Assembly: GCF_000617845.2 (NCBI RefSeq)
Contig: NZ_DF820425.1
Location: 2,531,725 to 2,595,724 of the forward strand
Direction: 5' to 3'
From: Bradyrhizobium sp. DOA9
Lineage (GTDB): Bacteria > Pseudomonadota > Alphaproteobacteria > Rhizobiales > Xanthobacteraceae
DNA: 64,000 nucleotides
Below, in pieces: positions 26,763 through 36,530 of the stretch (positions within the stretch are counted from its first letter, which is position 1; every line of letters begins with the position of its first letter). The translations under genes were made by a program, and so were the position numbers. The notes beneath the pieces are model-generated. The model was not told the origin of the DNA and made no database searches. It saw nothing but the letters and a program-made list of their open reading frames with translations.

Positions 26763-27836
26763 ATGAACGATCAGATTGCCATTCCCTGTGTGGTCATGCG
26801 CGGGGGGACCTCGCGCGGGCCGTTCTTCCTGGCCCGCGATCTTCCGGCCGACGCAAGGTCGCGTGACGCGGTCCTGCTGTCGGTGATGGGAGGCGGACAC
26901 GACCTTGGAATCGACGGGATCGGCGGCGGCAATGCCGTCATCAACAAGGTCGCGATCGTTGGACCGGCATCGGTGCCCGGCGCCGACGTCGACTATCTGT
27001 TCGCCCAGGTGCGGGTTCGTGAAGGGATCGTCGATACCTCGCCGAACTGCGGAAACATGCTGGCGGGGGTGGGGCCGTTCGCCATCGAGGCCGGCCTCGT
27101 CGCCGCCGCGGCAGACCGCACCCATGTACGCATCCACAACGTCAACACCGGCAAGCTGATCGACGCGACGGTTGCCACGCCGGGAGGGCGGGTGACCTAT
27201 GACGGCGAGGCGCAGATCGACGGTGTGCCGGGAACGGCCGCGCCGATCGAGCTGTCGTTCCCCAATGCGGCCGGCGCACGTACCGGTCGTCTGCTGCCGA
27301 CCGGACGCGCCGTCGACACCATCAAGGGAATCGACGTGACCTGTCTCGATGCGGCCATGCCGGTCATGCTGGTCCGTGCCGCGGATCTGGGATGGAGCGG
27401 CCGCGAGGCCCCTTCCGACTTTGCCGACGGCAGTTTTCGCGCACGTCTCGAGGAGTTGCGGATCGAGGCTGGACGCCGGATGGGCTTTCCCAATCCCGCC
27501 TCAATGGTGATCCCGAAACCGGTTCTGATCGCGCCCGCGAGCGGGGCGACGTTGAACGTCAGGTACTTCATGCCGCACGACTGCCATAGCGCGCTGGCGG
27601 TGACCGGAGCCGTCGCGATCGCGACCGCATGCGTCACGCCAGGCACGATCGCCGCTGAGATGGTCGGAAAGCTGGCGCCGCCGGTGCCGATTACGCTCGC
27701 CCATCCCTCCGGCCAGCTCGTGGTCAGGCTCGAGCCCGGCCCGGTTGCCCGGGTGCTGCGAACAGCCCGGCGAATCTTCGAGGGCCATGTCTTCGCCCGC
27801 CGATCACACGTGCCTCATTCGGTGCTGGCGGCCTGA
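26763..27836 (+). CDS. PrpF/GalD family tautomerase, probably 4-oxalomesaconate tautomerase
   Basis: A 357-residue protein of the PrpF isomerase family. It starts IPCVVMRGGTSRGPFFLARDLP and holds GIGGGNAVINKVAIV and SPNCGNMLAGVGPFAIE, the catalytic-site segment of the family. Members include 4-oxalomesaconate tautomerase (GalD/LigU, gallate and protocatechuate 4,5-cleavage) and 2-methylaconitate isomerase (PrpF). The neighbours, a LysR regulator and a dicarboxylate carrier, fit the first better than the methylcitrate cycle, but other genes of either pathway are absent here. The exact substrate is therefore open. Confidence 0.82.
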   Translation: MNDQIAIPCVVMRGGTSRGPFFLARDLPADARSRDAVLLSVMGGGHDLGIDGIGGGNAVINKVAIVGPASVPGADVDYLFAQVRVREGIVDTSPNCGNMLAGVGPFAIEAGLVAAAADRTHVRIHNVNTGKLIDATVATPGGRVTYDGEAQIDGVPGTAAPIELSFPNAAGARTGRLLPTGRAVDTIKGIDVTCLDAAMPVMLVRAADLGWSGREAPSDFADGSFRARLEELRIEAGRRMGFPNPASMVIPKPVLIAPASGATLNVRYFMPHDCHSALAVTGAVAIATACVTPGTIAAEMVGKLAPPVPITLAHPSGQLVVRLEPGPVARVLRTARRIFEGHVFARRSHVPHSVLAA

Positions 27837-27890
27837 GCCCCGCCGCCTCCGAAGCCATCACAAAAAATCAGAGCCATGGGAGAAATCAGA

Positions 27891-29276
27891 ATGCACAAGG
27901 AAGCGCTGGTTGGCCGCGCCAACACCGAGGCAGCAAAACCCTTCTATCGGATTCTCTACGTACAAGTGCTGATTGGTCTCGCGCTTGGTGTCCTCACCGG
28001 GCATTTCTGGCCTGAATTCGGTGCCGCGCTAAAACCCTTCGGCGACGGCTTCGTCAAGCTGGTCAAGATGATGATCGCGCCGATCGTGTTCTGCACCATC
28101 GTGAGCGGCATCACCAGCATCAGCGATTCCCGCGAGGTCGGCCGTACGCTGGTGAAATCCATGGCGCTGTTCTACCTGCTGACCGTGCTCGCCTTGCTGG
28201 CCGGGTTGATGGCCGTTTTGCTGATCCAGCCGGGCGTTGGCATGCATGTTTCCGTCAGCTCGCTGGATCCGTCGGTGGCCGCGAAGTTCACCAAGCAGGC
28301 CAGCGCGACCGGATTTACGGACTTCATGCTGCACATCATCCCGCATTCGTTCTTTGGCGCGTTCGCCGACGGGGAAGTGCTGCCGGTCCTGCTGATCTCC
28401 ATCCTGATCGCCTTTGGCCTCAGCCGCGCCGGGGACGGGGGTGCGATGGTGACCAACGCAGTCGCCTCGTTCTCACACGTGCTGTTCGTGTCCTTCGGCT
28501 TCATCATGAAGCTCGCTCCGCTCGGTGCCTTCGGCGCCATGGCGTTCACCGTGGGCCGCTACGGCATCCGCTCGATCGGCTCGCTCGGACTGCTGATCCT
28601 CACCTTCTATCTCGCCTGCTCCGTGTTCGTCGTGGTCGTGCTTGGTACGCTGGCGCGGCTGAACGGCTTCAGCCTGTGGAAGACCATCCGCTACTTCAAG
28701 GAAGAATTGCTGATCGTGCTCGGCACCTCGTCCTCGGAGCCGGCGCTGCCCGGCGCGTTGCGCAAGCTGGAGCAGCTCGGATGCCGCAAGGGCGTCTCCG
28801 GGCTCGTGCTGCCGATGGGCTATTCCTTCAATCTGGACGGAAGCGCCATCTATCTCACCCTGGCGTCCATCTTCATCGCGCAGGCCTGCGACATTCACCT
28901 GTCGTGGGGGCAGATCGCCGCGATGCTCGGGCTGATGCTGCTGACGTCCAAAGGGGCGGCCGGCGTCACCGGCAGCGGCTTCGTCGCGCTTGTCGCGACG
29001 CTTTCGGTGATGCCGGATCTGCCCGTGACCGGCGTGGCACTGCTCATCGGCATCGACCGCTTCATGTCGGAGGCGCGGGCGCTGACCAGCATGGTCAGCA
29101 ATTGCGTGGCGTCCATCACCATTTCGCTGTGGGAGAACGCCTGTGACCGCGAGGTGCTGGCCCGTGAACTCGGCCAGGGCAGCACGCCCGCGCCCGCGCC
29201 CGCGCCGGCGATCGCTGCGGCGCCCCTGGTGCGGGAGGAGAAGGGCTGGATTTCGACGACCCAATCGGCCGCGTAA
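27891..29276 (+). CDS. dctA: C4-dicarboxylate:cation symporter, DctA-like
   Basis: A 461-residue inner-membrane carrier of the DAACS family with eight spans and two reentrant loops. It shows the serine-rich GTSSSEPALPGALRKLEQLG, the GYSFNLDGSAIYLTLA loop and TSKGAAGVTGSGFVALVATL. It takes up succinate, malate, fumarate or related acids with protons or Na+. GGGAGA lies seven bases before ATG 27891; ATG 27876 is the alternative. The Ala/Pro-rich tail varies in this family. It lies 54 bases behind the tautomerase gene. Confidence 0.92.
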   Translation: MHKEALVGRANTEAAKPFYRILYVQVLIGLALGVLTGHFWPEFGAALKPFGDGFVKLVKMMIAPIVFCTIVSGITSISDSREVGRTLVKSMALFYLLTVLALLAGLMAVLLIQPGVGMHVSVSSLDPSVAAKFTKQASATGFTDFMLHIIPHSFFGAFADGEVLPVLLISILIAFGLSRAGDGGAMVTNAVASFSHVLFVSFGFIMKLAPLGAFGAMAFTVGRYGIRSIGSLGLLILTFYLACSVFVVVVLGTLARLNGFSLWKTIRYFKEELLIVLGTSSSEPALPGALRKLEQLGCRKGVSGLVLPMGYSFNLDGSAIYLTLASIFIAQACDIHLSWGQIAAMLGLMLLTSKGAAGVTGSGFVALVATLSVMPDLPVTGVALLIGIDRFMSEARALTSMVSNCVASITISLWENACDREVLARELGQGSTPAPAPAPAIAAAPLVREEKGWISTTQSAA

Positions 29277-29301
29277 CGGCCGCGCCGGATATTGCCTTAG
29301 A

Positions 29302-29400
29302 GCATGATCCGGAAAAGTGTGAAGCGGTTTTTCGAAAAGATCATGCTCAAACAAAGAGCTAAAGCGCGATGACGATTCAACCCGATCTCATCGCGCTTTA
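29302..29400 (-). repeat. palindromic intergenic repeat, copy 2
   Basis: The same two hairpins as at 12129-12225, here in reverse order: the AGCATGATC...GATCATGCT hairpin first, then AAAGCGCGATG...CATCGCGCTTT at 29361-29399. It lies between convergent dctA and AsmA genes. The AsmA stop codon (complement of 29398-29400) is formed by the repeat edge. Confidence 0.85.
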
Positions 29401-31308
29401 GTTGGACTTGGCGTTTTCCTTGGGGCTTTCCTTGGCATTCTCCGCCGTCGGCGATCCCTCGGGACGCTTTCCGCCTCCTGTGATGCGCTGCTTGAGGAGA
29501 TCGAGGAAGGGAGACGCCGCAGGGGACTGCCGGATCAGGCTTTCGGGATCGGGAAAGATCAGGGGATCATCCCAGGGGCCCTGCACCATGAAGGGCAATT
29601 GGAAGCCGGACGCCGTGTTGAGGCTCGCCACGCCCTTCATGTCGTATTCGCGCGCCGGCACCGAGGCGGTGCCGGTCAGCGTGATCTTGGCCGCCGGGCC
29701 CTCGATGCGGATGTCCTCGGCGGTGGCGATGCCGTCGGAGAATTTCACCGAGATCGTGAGCTTGTCGTATGGCGTCGAGCCGTTGCGGAAATTGCCGCCG
29801 CCCGACAGCGGCCGCCGCTCCAGCCGCTTCAGCAGCTGCTCGGCATTGAAGCCCGAGATCGCGCCGTTATGTCCCGTCACGGTGGCGCTGCCGTCGAGTG
29901 ACTGCACGAGGCCGAACGGGCTCGAGCCCGAGGCGAACAGCGAGACGTTGATGTTGCCGCGGCCGGACAGCTTGTTGAGGCCGAACAGCTCGGTGGCGCA
30001 GGCCTGCAGATCGACGTCGGTGAACTGGAATTGCGCCTTGATGTCGGCGACGGTGTCGGACCGCGCGATGCCGAACGAGCCCTTCGCGATCCCGCCATAG
30101 ACCTGCGCCTCGCCGACCGAGAGCGCCAGCGTGCCGTTGCGCAGATTTGCGCCGATCGCGGTGCGGCCGAGCTTGGTCGGCCCGACCGTCAGCTTGGCCG
30201 CCGACAGGCGCATGTCGAGGTCGGTGGTCGACAACCCGTTGAGATCGAACAGCTGCCTGTTCCAGTCGCGCGCCCCGCTCGCGAGCAGGCGGAACGTCGA
30301 GATATAAGGCGTGAAGTCGAGCGCGTCGGCGGCGAGCGTCGCCTGCAGCGTCTGCCGGCCGTTATTGGCGTAGGTCATGACGCCCTCGGCGGCATTGCCG
30401 TCGAGCTCGACATTGACGTTGGTGAGTGCGATCGAGGCGCCGACGACGTTGGCGCGTGCCTTCAGCACGAACCGCCCGAAGCCGCCGCTGCCGGGCTGCG
30501 GCTGTCCGGTCCAGCGCAGCGCGTTGCGCAAGGACGGGCTGTCCACGGTGAGCGTGCCCTCCATCATCGGGCTGGTGCGGTTGGCGACACTGCCGTCGAA
30601 GGCGAGCTTGAGCGGCGCGCTGGCGATGCGCGCCTTCAGGCCGGAGCGGTCGCCGGAGAGGGCGGCGACGAAATCGGAAAAGCTGATCGAGCCGTCGGCG
30701 CGCTCGCCGCGCCAGTCGAACTGTCCGGTCGCGGCAAAGGAGCGCGAGATCGAAGGCCAGGCCAGCGACAGGTCGATGTCCTCCAGCTTCTCGGTGGCAT
30801 GCGTGGCAACGTCCTCGTAATCGAGCACGCCGTCCTGGATCCGGATTTCGGAGAACGAGACCTGGTTCTCCGCGCCGGGCTTCATGGTGCGCGCGATGGT
30901 CTGGATGAAGGGCGTCCAGTTGCTCTCGCCGTCCGGCTTCAGGCTGACATGGATGCGCGGCCGCAGCAGCGTCAGGTCGGCGATCTCGAACCGTTGCAGC
31001 AAGAGCGGCAGCAGCCGCAAATTCGCGGTGAGCACGTCGACCTGGAGCGCGGGAGCGCTGGTGCCGCCGCCCTTGAGGCCGACGTCGCGGAAGGAGATGT
31101 AGCTCGCCGGAAGCACCGAGATGTCGATGCTGCCTGCGACATTGAGCTCGAGCCCGGTGACGTCGCGGATCTGCGCTTCGACCGCCTTGCGCAGCGCGTC
31201 GCGGTTGATGAGCCAGGAGGTCGCGATCAGGGCGATCAGCGCGAGGCCGAGCAGCGCCGCGATCGGCGTCCCGAGGCGCTTCATTCCTTGGGCCATGGTC
31301 AATGGCAT
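29398..31308 (-). CDS. AsmA family protein
   Basis: A 636-residue protein with one N-terminal membrane anchor (about residues 12-32) and a long periplasmic part rich in beta structure. DVTGLELNVAGSIDISVLPAS near the N-terminus and the C-terminal DMKGVASLNTASGFQLPFMVQGPWDDP are typical AsmA signatures. Such proteins help in outer-membrane assembly or lipid transport between membranes. A second ATG lies four codons in (31296). The gene is transcribed alone and its stop codon comes from a repeat element. Confidence 0.9.
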   Translation of the reverse strand: MPLTMAQGMKRLGTPIAALLGLALIALIATSWLINRDALRKAVEAQIRDVTGLELNVAGSIDISVLPASYISFRDVGLKGGGTSAPALQVDVLTANLRLLPLLLQRFEIADLTLLRPRIHVSLKPDGESNWTPFIQTIARTMKPGAENQVSFSEIRIQDGVLDYEDVATHATEKLEDIDLSLAWPSISRSFAATGQFDWRGERADGSISFSDFVAALSGDRSGLKARIASAPLKLAFDGSVANRTSPMMEGTLTVDSPSLRNALRWTGQPQPGSGGFGRFVLKARANVVGASIALTNVNVELDGNAAEGVMTYANNGRQTLQATLAADALDFTPYISTFRLLASGARDWNRQLFDLNGLSTTDLDMRLSAAKLTVGPTKLGRTAIGANLRNGTLALSVGEAQVYGGIAKGSFGIARSDTVADIKAQFQFTDVDLQACATELFGLNKLSGRGNINVSLFASGSSPFGLVQSLDGSATVTGHNGAISGFNAEQLLKRLERRPLSGGGNFRNGSTPYDKLTISVKFSDGIATAEDIRIEGPAAKITLTGTASVPAREYDMKGVASLNTASGFQLPFMVQGPWDDPLIFPDPESLIRQSPAASPFLDLLKQRITGGGKRPEGSPTAENAKESPKENAKSN

Positions 31309-31582
31309 GTCCTGATCGGGTTGGTCGTTGGAGCCAGAAGGCCGGGCCGCGAAACCTGCTCGCCAGCGCCCAGATCCTATGGTGTTAAGTACCGCAACTT
31401 GATGGGTTTTCTTGACGCTTTCAAGGCCGCTGCGCGGTTATGCCCACGGCATGGGCAGCTTCTATCACCCGGGGGCGGAGCGGAGAACCCCGTATCATTG
31501 ACGGCTTCGGACGATTTCGCCTAATAATCGCCGCCAATGAGGCGCGACGCCCGCCAGCCCAAGGTTCACTGAGGTTTTTTGC

Positions 31583-32290
31583 ATGAACAAGGTCTATCCC
31601 GACGCCAAGTCGGCGCTGTCAGGCATTCTGAAAGACAACATGATGATCATGTCGGGCGGCTTCGGCCTCTGCGGCATTGCCGAGGAGCTGTCGGACGCGA
31701 TCCGGGATTCCGGCGTCAAGGGCCTGACCGTGGTCTCCAACAATGCCGGCGTCGACGGCATCGGCCTCAGCCGCCTGCTCGAAACCCGCCAGATCAAGAA
31801 GATGATCTCGTCCTATGTCGGCGAGAACAAGCTGTTCGCCCAGCAATATCTCGCCGGCGAGCTGGAACTCGAATTCAATCCGCAGGGCACGCTGGCCGAG
31901 CGCATCCGCGCCGGCGGCGCCGGCATCCCGGCCTTCTACACCAAGACCGGCGTCGGCACGCTGATCGCCGAAGGCAAGGAAGTGAAGGAATTCGACGGCG
32001 AGAAGTACCTGATGGAGCGCGGCCTGTTCGCCGACCTCGCCATCGTGCACGCCTGGAAGGGCGACACCGCCGGCAACCTGATCTACCGCAAGACCGCGCG
32101 CAACTTTAACCCGATGATGGCGACCGCCGCGAAGATCACGGTGGCCGAGGTCGAACATCTGGTTCCCGCCGGTGAACTCAATCCCGACCACATCCACACG
32201 CCCGGCATCTTCGTGAAGCGCATCGTCGAGGTCGGCACGGCCAAGAAGCGCATCGAATTCCGCAACACCCGCCCGCGCCCCGCCGCTTAA
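31583..32290 (+). CDS. scoA: succinyl-CoA:3-ketoacid CoA-transferase subunit A
   Basis: A 235-residue family I CoA-transferase subunit. It activates acetoacetate with CoA from succinyl-CoA during ketone body or polyhydroxybutyrate use. GGFGLCGIAEELSDAI is the glycine-rich CoA-binding signature, and SNNAGVDGIGLSRLL and AGGAGIPAFYTKTGVGT follow. Subunit B begins 18 bases downstream. A possible sigma-70 type promoter (TTGACG, 18 bases, GGTTAT) lies at 31412-31441, with low certainty. Confidence 0.95.
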   Translation: MNKVYPDAKSALSGILKDNMMIMSGGFGLCGIAEELSDAIRDSGVKGLTVVSNNAGVDGIGLSRLLETRQIKKMISSYVGENKLFAQQYLAGELELEFNPQGTLAERIRAGGAGIPAFYTKTGVGTLIAEGKEVKEFDGEKYLMERGLFADLAIVHAWKGDTAGNLIYRKTARNFNPMMATAAKITVAEVEHLVPAGELNPDHIHTPGIFVKRIVEVGTAKKRIEFRNTRPRPAA

Positions 32291-32308
32291 GCGCAACAGG
32301 AGACTGAT

Positions 32309-32959
32309 ATGGCCTGGACCCGTGAACAGATGGCCGCGCGCGCCGCGAAGGAATTGCGCGACGGCTATTACGTCAATCTCGGCATCGGCATCCCGACGCT
32401 GGTCTCGAACTACATCCCCGATGGCATGGACGTCTCCTTGCAGAGCGAGAACGGCATGCTCGGCATGGGGCCTTTCCCCTATGAGGGTGAGGAAGACGCC
32501 GACCTCATCAACGCCGGCAAGCAGACGGTGAGCGAGCTGCCCTCGACCTCATATTTCTCGAGCGCGGATTCCTTCGGCATGATCCGCGGCGGCCACATGG
32601 ATCTGTCGATCCTCGGCGCCATGCAGGTGGCCCAGAACGGCGATCTCGCCAACTGGATGATCCCCGGCAAGATGGTCAAGGGCATGGGCGGCGCGATGGA
32701 TCTCGTCGCCGGCGTCAAGCGCGTCGTCGTGGTGATGGAGCATTCGGCCAAGGACGGCCCGAAGCTGCTGAAGAGGTGCAACCTGCCGCTGACCGGCGAG
32801 CGCGTGGTCGACATGGTCGTCACTGATCTTGCCGTCTTCACCATCGACAAGCACGGCGATGGCGGCATGGCGCTGATTGAGCTCGCCGACGGCGTAACGC
32901 TCGATGAGATCAAGGCCAAGACCGAAGCCGAATTCCGCGTCGCGCTGAAGAACACGTAG
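32309..32959 (+). CDS. scoB: succinyl-CoA:3-ketoacid CoA-transferase subunit B
   Basis: A 216-residue partner of subunit A. The catalytic Glu47 lies in [12 protein letters not shown], and [18 protein letters not shown] is the second family signature. The two genes are close and certainly co-transcribed. A GNAT acetyltransferase starts 21 bases later and may be in the same transcript. Confidence 0.95.
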   Translation: MAWTREQMAARAAKELRDGYYVNLGIGIPTLVSNYIPDGMDVSLQSENGMLGMGPFPYEGEEDADLINAGKQTVSELPSTSYFSSADSFGMIRGGHMDLSILGAMQVAQNGDLANWMIPGKMVKGMGGAMDLVAGVKRVVVVMEHSAKDGPKLLKRCNLPLTGERVVDMVVTDLAVFTIDKHGDGGMALIELADGVTLDEIKAKTEAEFRVALKNT

Positions 32960-32980
32960 GGTCGTCGCAAAGGGGCGCGC

Positions 32981-33616
32981 ATGACGATACGGTCGGCGCG
33001 TCCCGACGACGCCGAGTTCATCGCACAGACGATTCAATCATCGCATCGCGGCTATCGGCCGCGCGGCGGGTTCGACGTCGCGCTCAGCTGGCCCGATGCG
33101 CAGTGCCGTGATTTCATCGCACGTGTCGCAGTCGCCCGCACCGTGTCGATGTGGCACGTCTCGCAATTTCTGGTCGCCGAGGTCGATGGCAGGCCTGCGG
33201 CGGCGCTCGGCGCCTTTCCAGCGGCAGGCACCGGACCTGCGGCTTGGCGCGCGATCGAGGAAGTCGCGGTCGCGACCGGGCTCGCCGCGCCCGAGCTGGA
33301 AGCCATTCGTCAACGCGCTGCCTATACACGCGCCTCGTGGGTTCAGGGCGGCGAGGGCGACTGGATGATCGAATACGTTGCGACCGATCCGGCCTATCGC
33401 GGCCGCGGGCTGGTGCAGGCGCTGATTGCGCATGCGCTGGAGAAGGGGCGGGCGGCCGGATTCAAACGGGCGACGATCTCGTTCCTGATCGGCAACGAGG
33501 CGGCCGAACGCGCCTACGCGAAGGCGGGTTTTGTCTTCGCGGAAGAGAAGCGCGATCCGAATTTTGAGGCAATCATCGGCGCGCCCGGTTTTCGCATGTT
33601 CGCGCGGAAGATTTGA
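32981..33616 (+). CDS. GNAT family N-acetyltransferase
   Basis: A 211-residue protein. The acetyl-CoA binding motif A reads ATDPAYRGRGLVQALIAHAL, with the RGRG loop, and motif B includes GNEAAERAYAKAGF. The acceptor cannot be told. Unlike minimal GNATs, it has about 120 residues before motif A. It is convergent with the iron permease gene. Confidence 0.88.
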   Translation: MTIRSARPDDAEFIAQTIQSSHRGYRPRGGFDVALSWPDAQCRDFIARVAVARTVSMWHVSQFLVAEVDGRPAAALGAFPAAGTGPAAWRAIEEVAVATGLAAPELEAIRQRAAYTRASWVQGGEGDWMIEYVATDPAYRGRGLVQALIAHALEKGRAAGFKRATISFLIGNEAAERAYAKAGFVFAEEKRDPNFEAIIGAPGFRMFARKI

Positions 33617-33671
33617 GCAGGTGTGGACTCAATTGGTCGAGGCGCCATGAATGTGCGGACGATGTGCCCCG

Positions 33672-35384
33672 TCAAGCGGGGCCGCTCGGCACTTCGGAGA
33701 ACCGGGTCAGCCAGGCAACCGGGCCGATGCTGGCCGCGATGATCAGGAGGGCCGCGAGCGCGCCGTCCTCGAAATTGCCGCGGCTGGCGTACTGGTAGAT
33801 CGACGTCGACAGTGTTTCGACGTTGAGGGGCCGCAGGAGCAGCGTTGCCGGCAGCTCCTTCAGGCAGTCGACGAACATGATGATGACGGCGCCAAGCATC
33901 GCTGGCCGGAGCAACGGCAGATAGATCTGCCTCAACATGACCGCCTGGCCGGCGCCGACCGCGCGCGCGCTCTCGTCATAGTCGCTCGGAATGCTGTCGA
34001 ACCCGGCCTTGATCATGCCGACCGGCACAGCCAGAAAGCGAATCGTGTAGGCGATCACGACGGCCATCCCGGAGCCGACCAGGACCAGCCCGGGAAGCGA
34101 ACGTCCGGTCCAGGTCGCGACCGCGCTCAGCGCATTGTCGACCGCCAGCACCGGGGTGAGCAGGCCGAGAGCGATGACGAGACCCGGCAGCGCGTATCCG
34201 GCCTGCGCGATGCTCAGTGCGACATATCGCAGAGGATCCCGCCGCAAGCGGTGCGCGATCGTCGTGGCGAGCGCAAGCATCAGCGCGATGAGCGTCGCGA
34301 GCCCTGCAAAGGCGAACGAATGGAAGGTGTGGCGCCACAGCAGCGGGTCGAAATTTGCAAGCAGGCCGCGACCGAGAGCCTGATGCGCCAGATAGAGCAG
34401 CGGGACCACGAAGCCGATCAGCACCGGCAGCATGCAGGCCGCGAACGCGATCGACGCTCTTGCGCCCGACAGCGGGGTTCGCTGCCTCACATGCGGACTT
34501 TCGGCCGAGAATTCGATGTTGGCGTTGCGGCGGCCATAGCGCTCCATCGCGATCAGGCCGGCGACGATCGCAAGCATCAGGCATGCGAGCTGCGCTGCAC
34601 CGGCAAGGCTGCCGCGGTTGAGCCAGGTGGTGAAGATCGAGACCGTCAATGTGCGGATGCCGAGATATTCGCTGGCTCCGATGTCGTTGAGCGTTTCCAG
34701 CGCGACCAGCGCCACGCCGACCGCGAGCGCCGGCCGCGCCATCGGCAGTGAAACACGCCAGAAGACGGTCCATCGGCCGGCGCCCAGCGTCGTGGCCGCT
34801 TCCGCGAATTCGGCCGACTGAACCTGGAACGTCGCACGCGCCGACAGATAGACGTAAGGGTAGAGCACGAGCCCGATCACGAAGACGGCGCCCGGCAGCG
34901 AGCGGAGGTTGGGCAGAAGGCCGAGGGCATCGCCCAGCGGCAGCCAGATCGCCAGGGTGCGATGCACCAGGCCGAGCGGCTCGAACAGATCGGCGTAGAC
35001 GTAGGCCGCAAGATAGGTCGGAATCGCCAGCGGCAGCGGCATCAGCCACAGCAGCATGCCCCGGCCGGCAAAATCGTGGCGCGATATCACCCATGCAGTG
35101 CCGGCACCGATCAGGAGTGTGACCGCGCCGACCCCGACGAGCAGAAGGGCAGTGTCGAGAAGGGCGGCCGGCAGCACGTAGTTGATCAGGTCGTGCCACA
35201 CGTCGGATGCCGGCTGCAAAGCCAGCGACACGATCGAGATCACGGGCGCCGCGACCAGGATCGCGGTTGCGATCGCGATGGCGGTTGCGGCGCGACCGGC
35301 CTGGGCACGGCCCCTCGAGCGAGGCCGTGCGTCCGAAGTTTCTCCCAGTTTAACAGACGTGGGCCGCCAGAGATCAGTTGTCAA
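33672..35384 (-). CDS. fbpB: Fe3+ ABC importer permease, fused two-domain
   Basis: About 570 residues forming two permease halves in one chain, each with about six spans and an EAA-type loop (FAEAATTLGAGRWTVFWRVSL and YDESARAVGAGQAVMLRQIYL). This is the FbpB/AfuB layout of ferric iron importers. No ATG lies near the N-terminus. I chose TTG at 35384, with AAGGT a few bases upstream, so the start overlaps the end of the binding-protein gene by 11 bases. No ATPase (fbpC) gene is in the window. Confidence 0.85.
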   Translation of the reverse strand: MTTDLWRPTSVKLGETSDARPRSRGRAQAGRAATAIAIATAILVAAPVISIVSLALQPASDVWHDLINYVLPAALLDTALLLVGVGAVTLLIGAGTAWVISRHDFAGRGMLLWLMPLPLAIPTYLAAYVYADLFEPLGLVHRTLAIWLPLGDALGLLPNLRSLPGAVFVIGLVLYPYVYLSARATFQVQSAEFAEAATTLGAGRWTVFWRVSLPMARPALAVGVALVALETLNDIGASEYLGIRTLTVSIFTTWLNRGSLAGAAQLACLMLAIVAGLIAMERYGRRNANIEFSAESPHVRQRTPLSGARASIAFAACMLPVLIGFVVPLLYLAHQALGRGLLANFDPLLWRHTFHSFAFAGLATLIALMLALATTIAHRLRRDPLRYVALSIAQAGYALPGLVIALGLLTPVLAVDNALSAVATWTGRSLPGLVLVGSGMAVVIAYTIRFLAVPVGMIKAGFDSIPSDYDESARAVGAGQAVMLRQIYLPLLRPAMLGAVIIMFVDCLKELPATLLLRPLNVETLSTSIYQYASRGNFEDGALAALLIIAASIGPVAWLTRFSEVPSGPA

Positions 35385-36399
35385 AGCCGACCTTATCCAC
35401 CAGCGAGGCCGCAGCCTTGCGGTTGGCGGCGATCTTTGCGATCGGCAACGGATCCGGGCCGAGCTTGCCGTAGCCCGCGATGGTCGCGTTGACGGCGACA
35501 CCGCTCCGAACCGGATATTCGTAGTTCTGGTCGGCATACATCTGCTGCGCCTGCTCGCTGACGAGCCACTCGATCAGCTTGATGCCGTTGGCCTTGTTGG
35601 GCGCGTTCTTGGCGAGCAGCACGCCGGAGAGGTTGACGTGGGTACCTCCGCCCTCGAAGGTCGGCAGGATGACGCGTGTCGCCTCCGCCCACGGCTTCTT
35701 CTCGGGATCGTTGTTCATCATCAGCGCCCAGTAATAGGTGTTGCCAATGCCGATATCGCATTTGCCGGCGGCGACGTCACGCGCGGCTTCGCGATCGCCG
35801 CCCGATGGCTTCTGCGCGAGATTGGCCTTCAGGCCGCGCAGCCATTCCTCGGCCTTGGCCTCGCCGTACTTGGCCGCGTAGGCTGCGAACAGCGCGTTGT
35901 TGTAGATGTGCTGGCCCGAGCGGATGCAGATCTTGCCCTTCCACTTGGGATCGGCGAGCTCCTCATAGGTAATCTTGTCCTGCTTGACGCGATCCTTCGA
36001 GGCATAGATCACGCGCGCGCGCATGGAGATGCCGGCCCAGTGTCCGTCCGGATCGCGATACTGCGCCGGCACGACCTTGTCGATCACCTCCGACTTGATC
36101 GGCTGGGTGACGCCCGCCTGCACGGCCTCGTCGATGCGGCCGATGTCCACCGTCAGCAGCACGTCGGCCGGGCTGTTGGCCCCTTCCGCCTTCATGCGCT
36201 GCTCCAGGCCGGAGCTCGCGGAGACGACATTGACCTTGATGCCCGTGTCCTTGCTGAACGCGTCGAACAGCGGCTGAATCAGCTTGGTCTCCCGATAGGT
36301 ATAGACGTTGACCTCGCCATTGGCGGCTGCCTCCGACACGAAAGACATGGTCAGGCTCAACACCGCCGCAGACGCGGCGAGGACGCGAAGATAAATCAT
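35374..36399 (-). CDS. fbpA: Fe3+ ABC importer periplasmic binding protein
   Basis: A 341-residue ferric-binding protein of the FbpA/FutA family. It has a signal peptide ending near EAAANG, then EVNVYTYRETKLIQPLFDAF, and the iron-binding Tyr pair in GNTYYWALM. ATG at 36399 places the signal peptide at the N-terminus; GGGAGCAG lies about seven bases upstream. It delivers Fe3+ to the fused permease encoded by the next gene. An Irr/ICE-like box lies 115 bases upstream. Confidence 0.93.
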   Translation of the reverse strand: MIYLRVLAASAAVLSLTMSFVSEAAANGEVNVYTYRETKLIQPLFDAFSKDTGIKVNVVSASSGLEQRMKAEGANSPADVLLTVDIGRIDEAVQAGVTQPIKSEVIDKVVPAQYRDPDGHWAGISMRARVIYASKDRVKQDKITYEELADPKWKGKICIRSGQHIYNNALFAAYAAKYGEAKAEEWLRGLKANLAQKPSGGDREAARDVAAGKCDIGIGNTYYWALMMNNDPEKKPWAEATRVILPTFEGGGTHVNLSGVLLAKNAPNKANGIKLIEWLVSEQAQQMYADQNYEYPVRSGVAVNATIAGYGKLGPDPLPIAKIAANRKAAASLVDKVGFDN

Positions 36400-36513
36400 A
36401 AGGGCTGCTCCCAGGCGGGCAATTGAATGCCGGATTGAGTAGCGCAGGCACGGGGGCAAAGTCAGCGACGCGATGTCGCGAAGAGGCATGACTTAGAGAG
36501 ATTCCAATATGAG

Positions 36514-36530
36514 TTTAGACTCGTTCTAAT
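36514..36530 (-). promoter_or_regulatory. iron control element (ICE/Irr box)-like site
   Basis: TTTAGACTCGTTCTAAT is an inverted repeat (TTAGA...TCTAA) close to the ICE motif bound by the heme-responsive regulator Irr in Bradyrhizobium and relatives. It lies upstream of the ferric importer genes, which fits iron control. It touches the stop codon of the preceding gene (36530-36532). Confidence is limited because one arm position differs from the usual motif. Confidence 0.65.
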
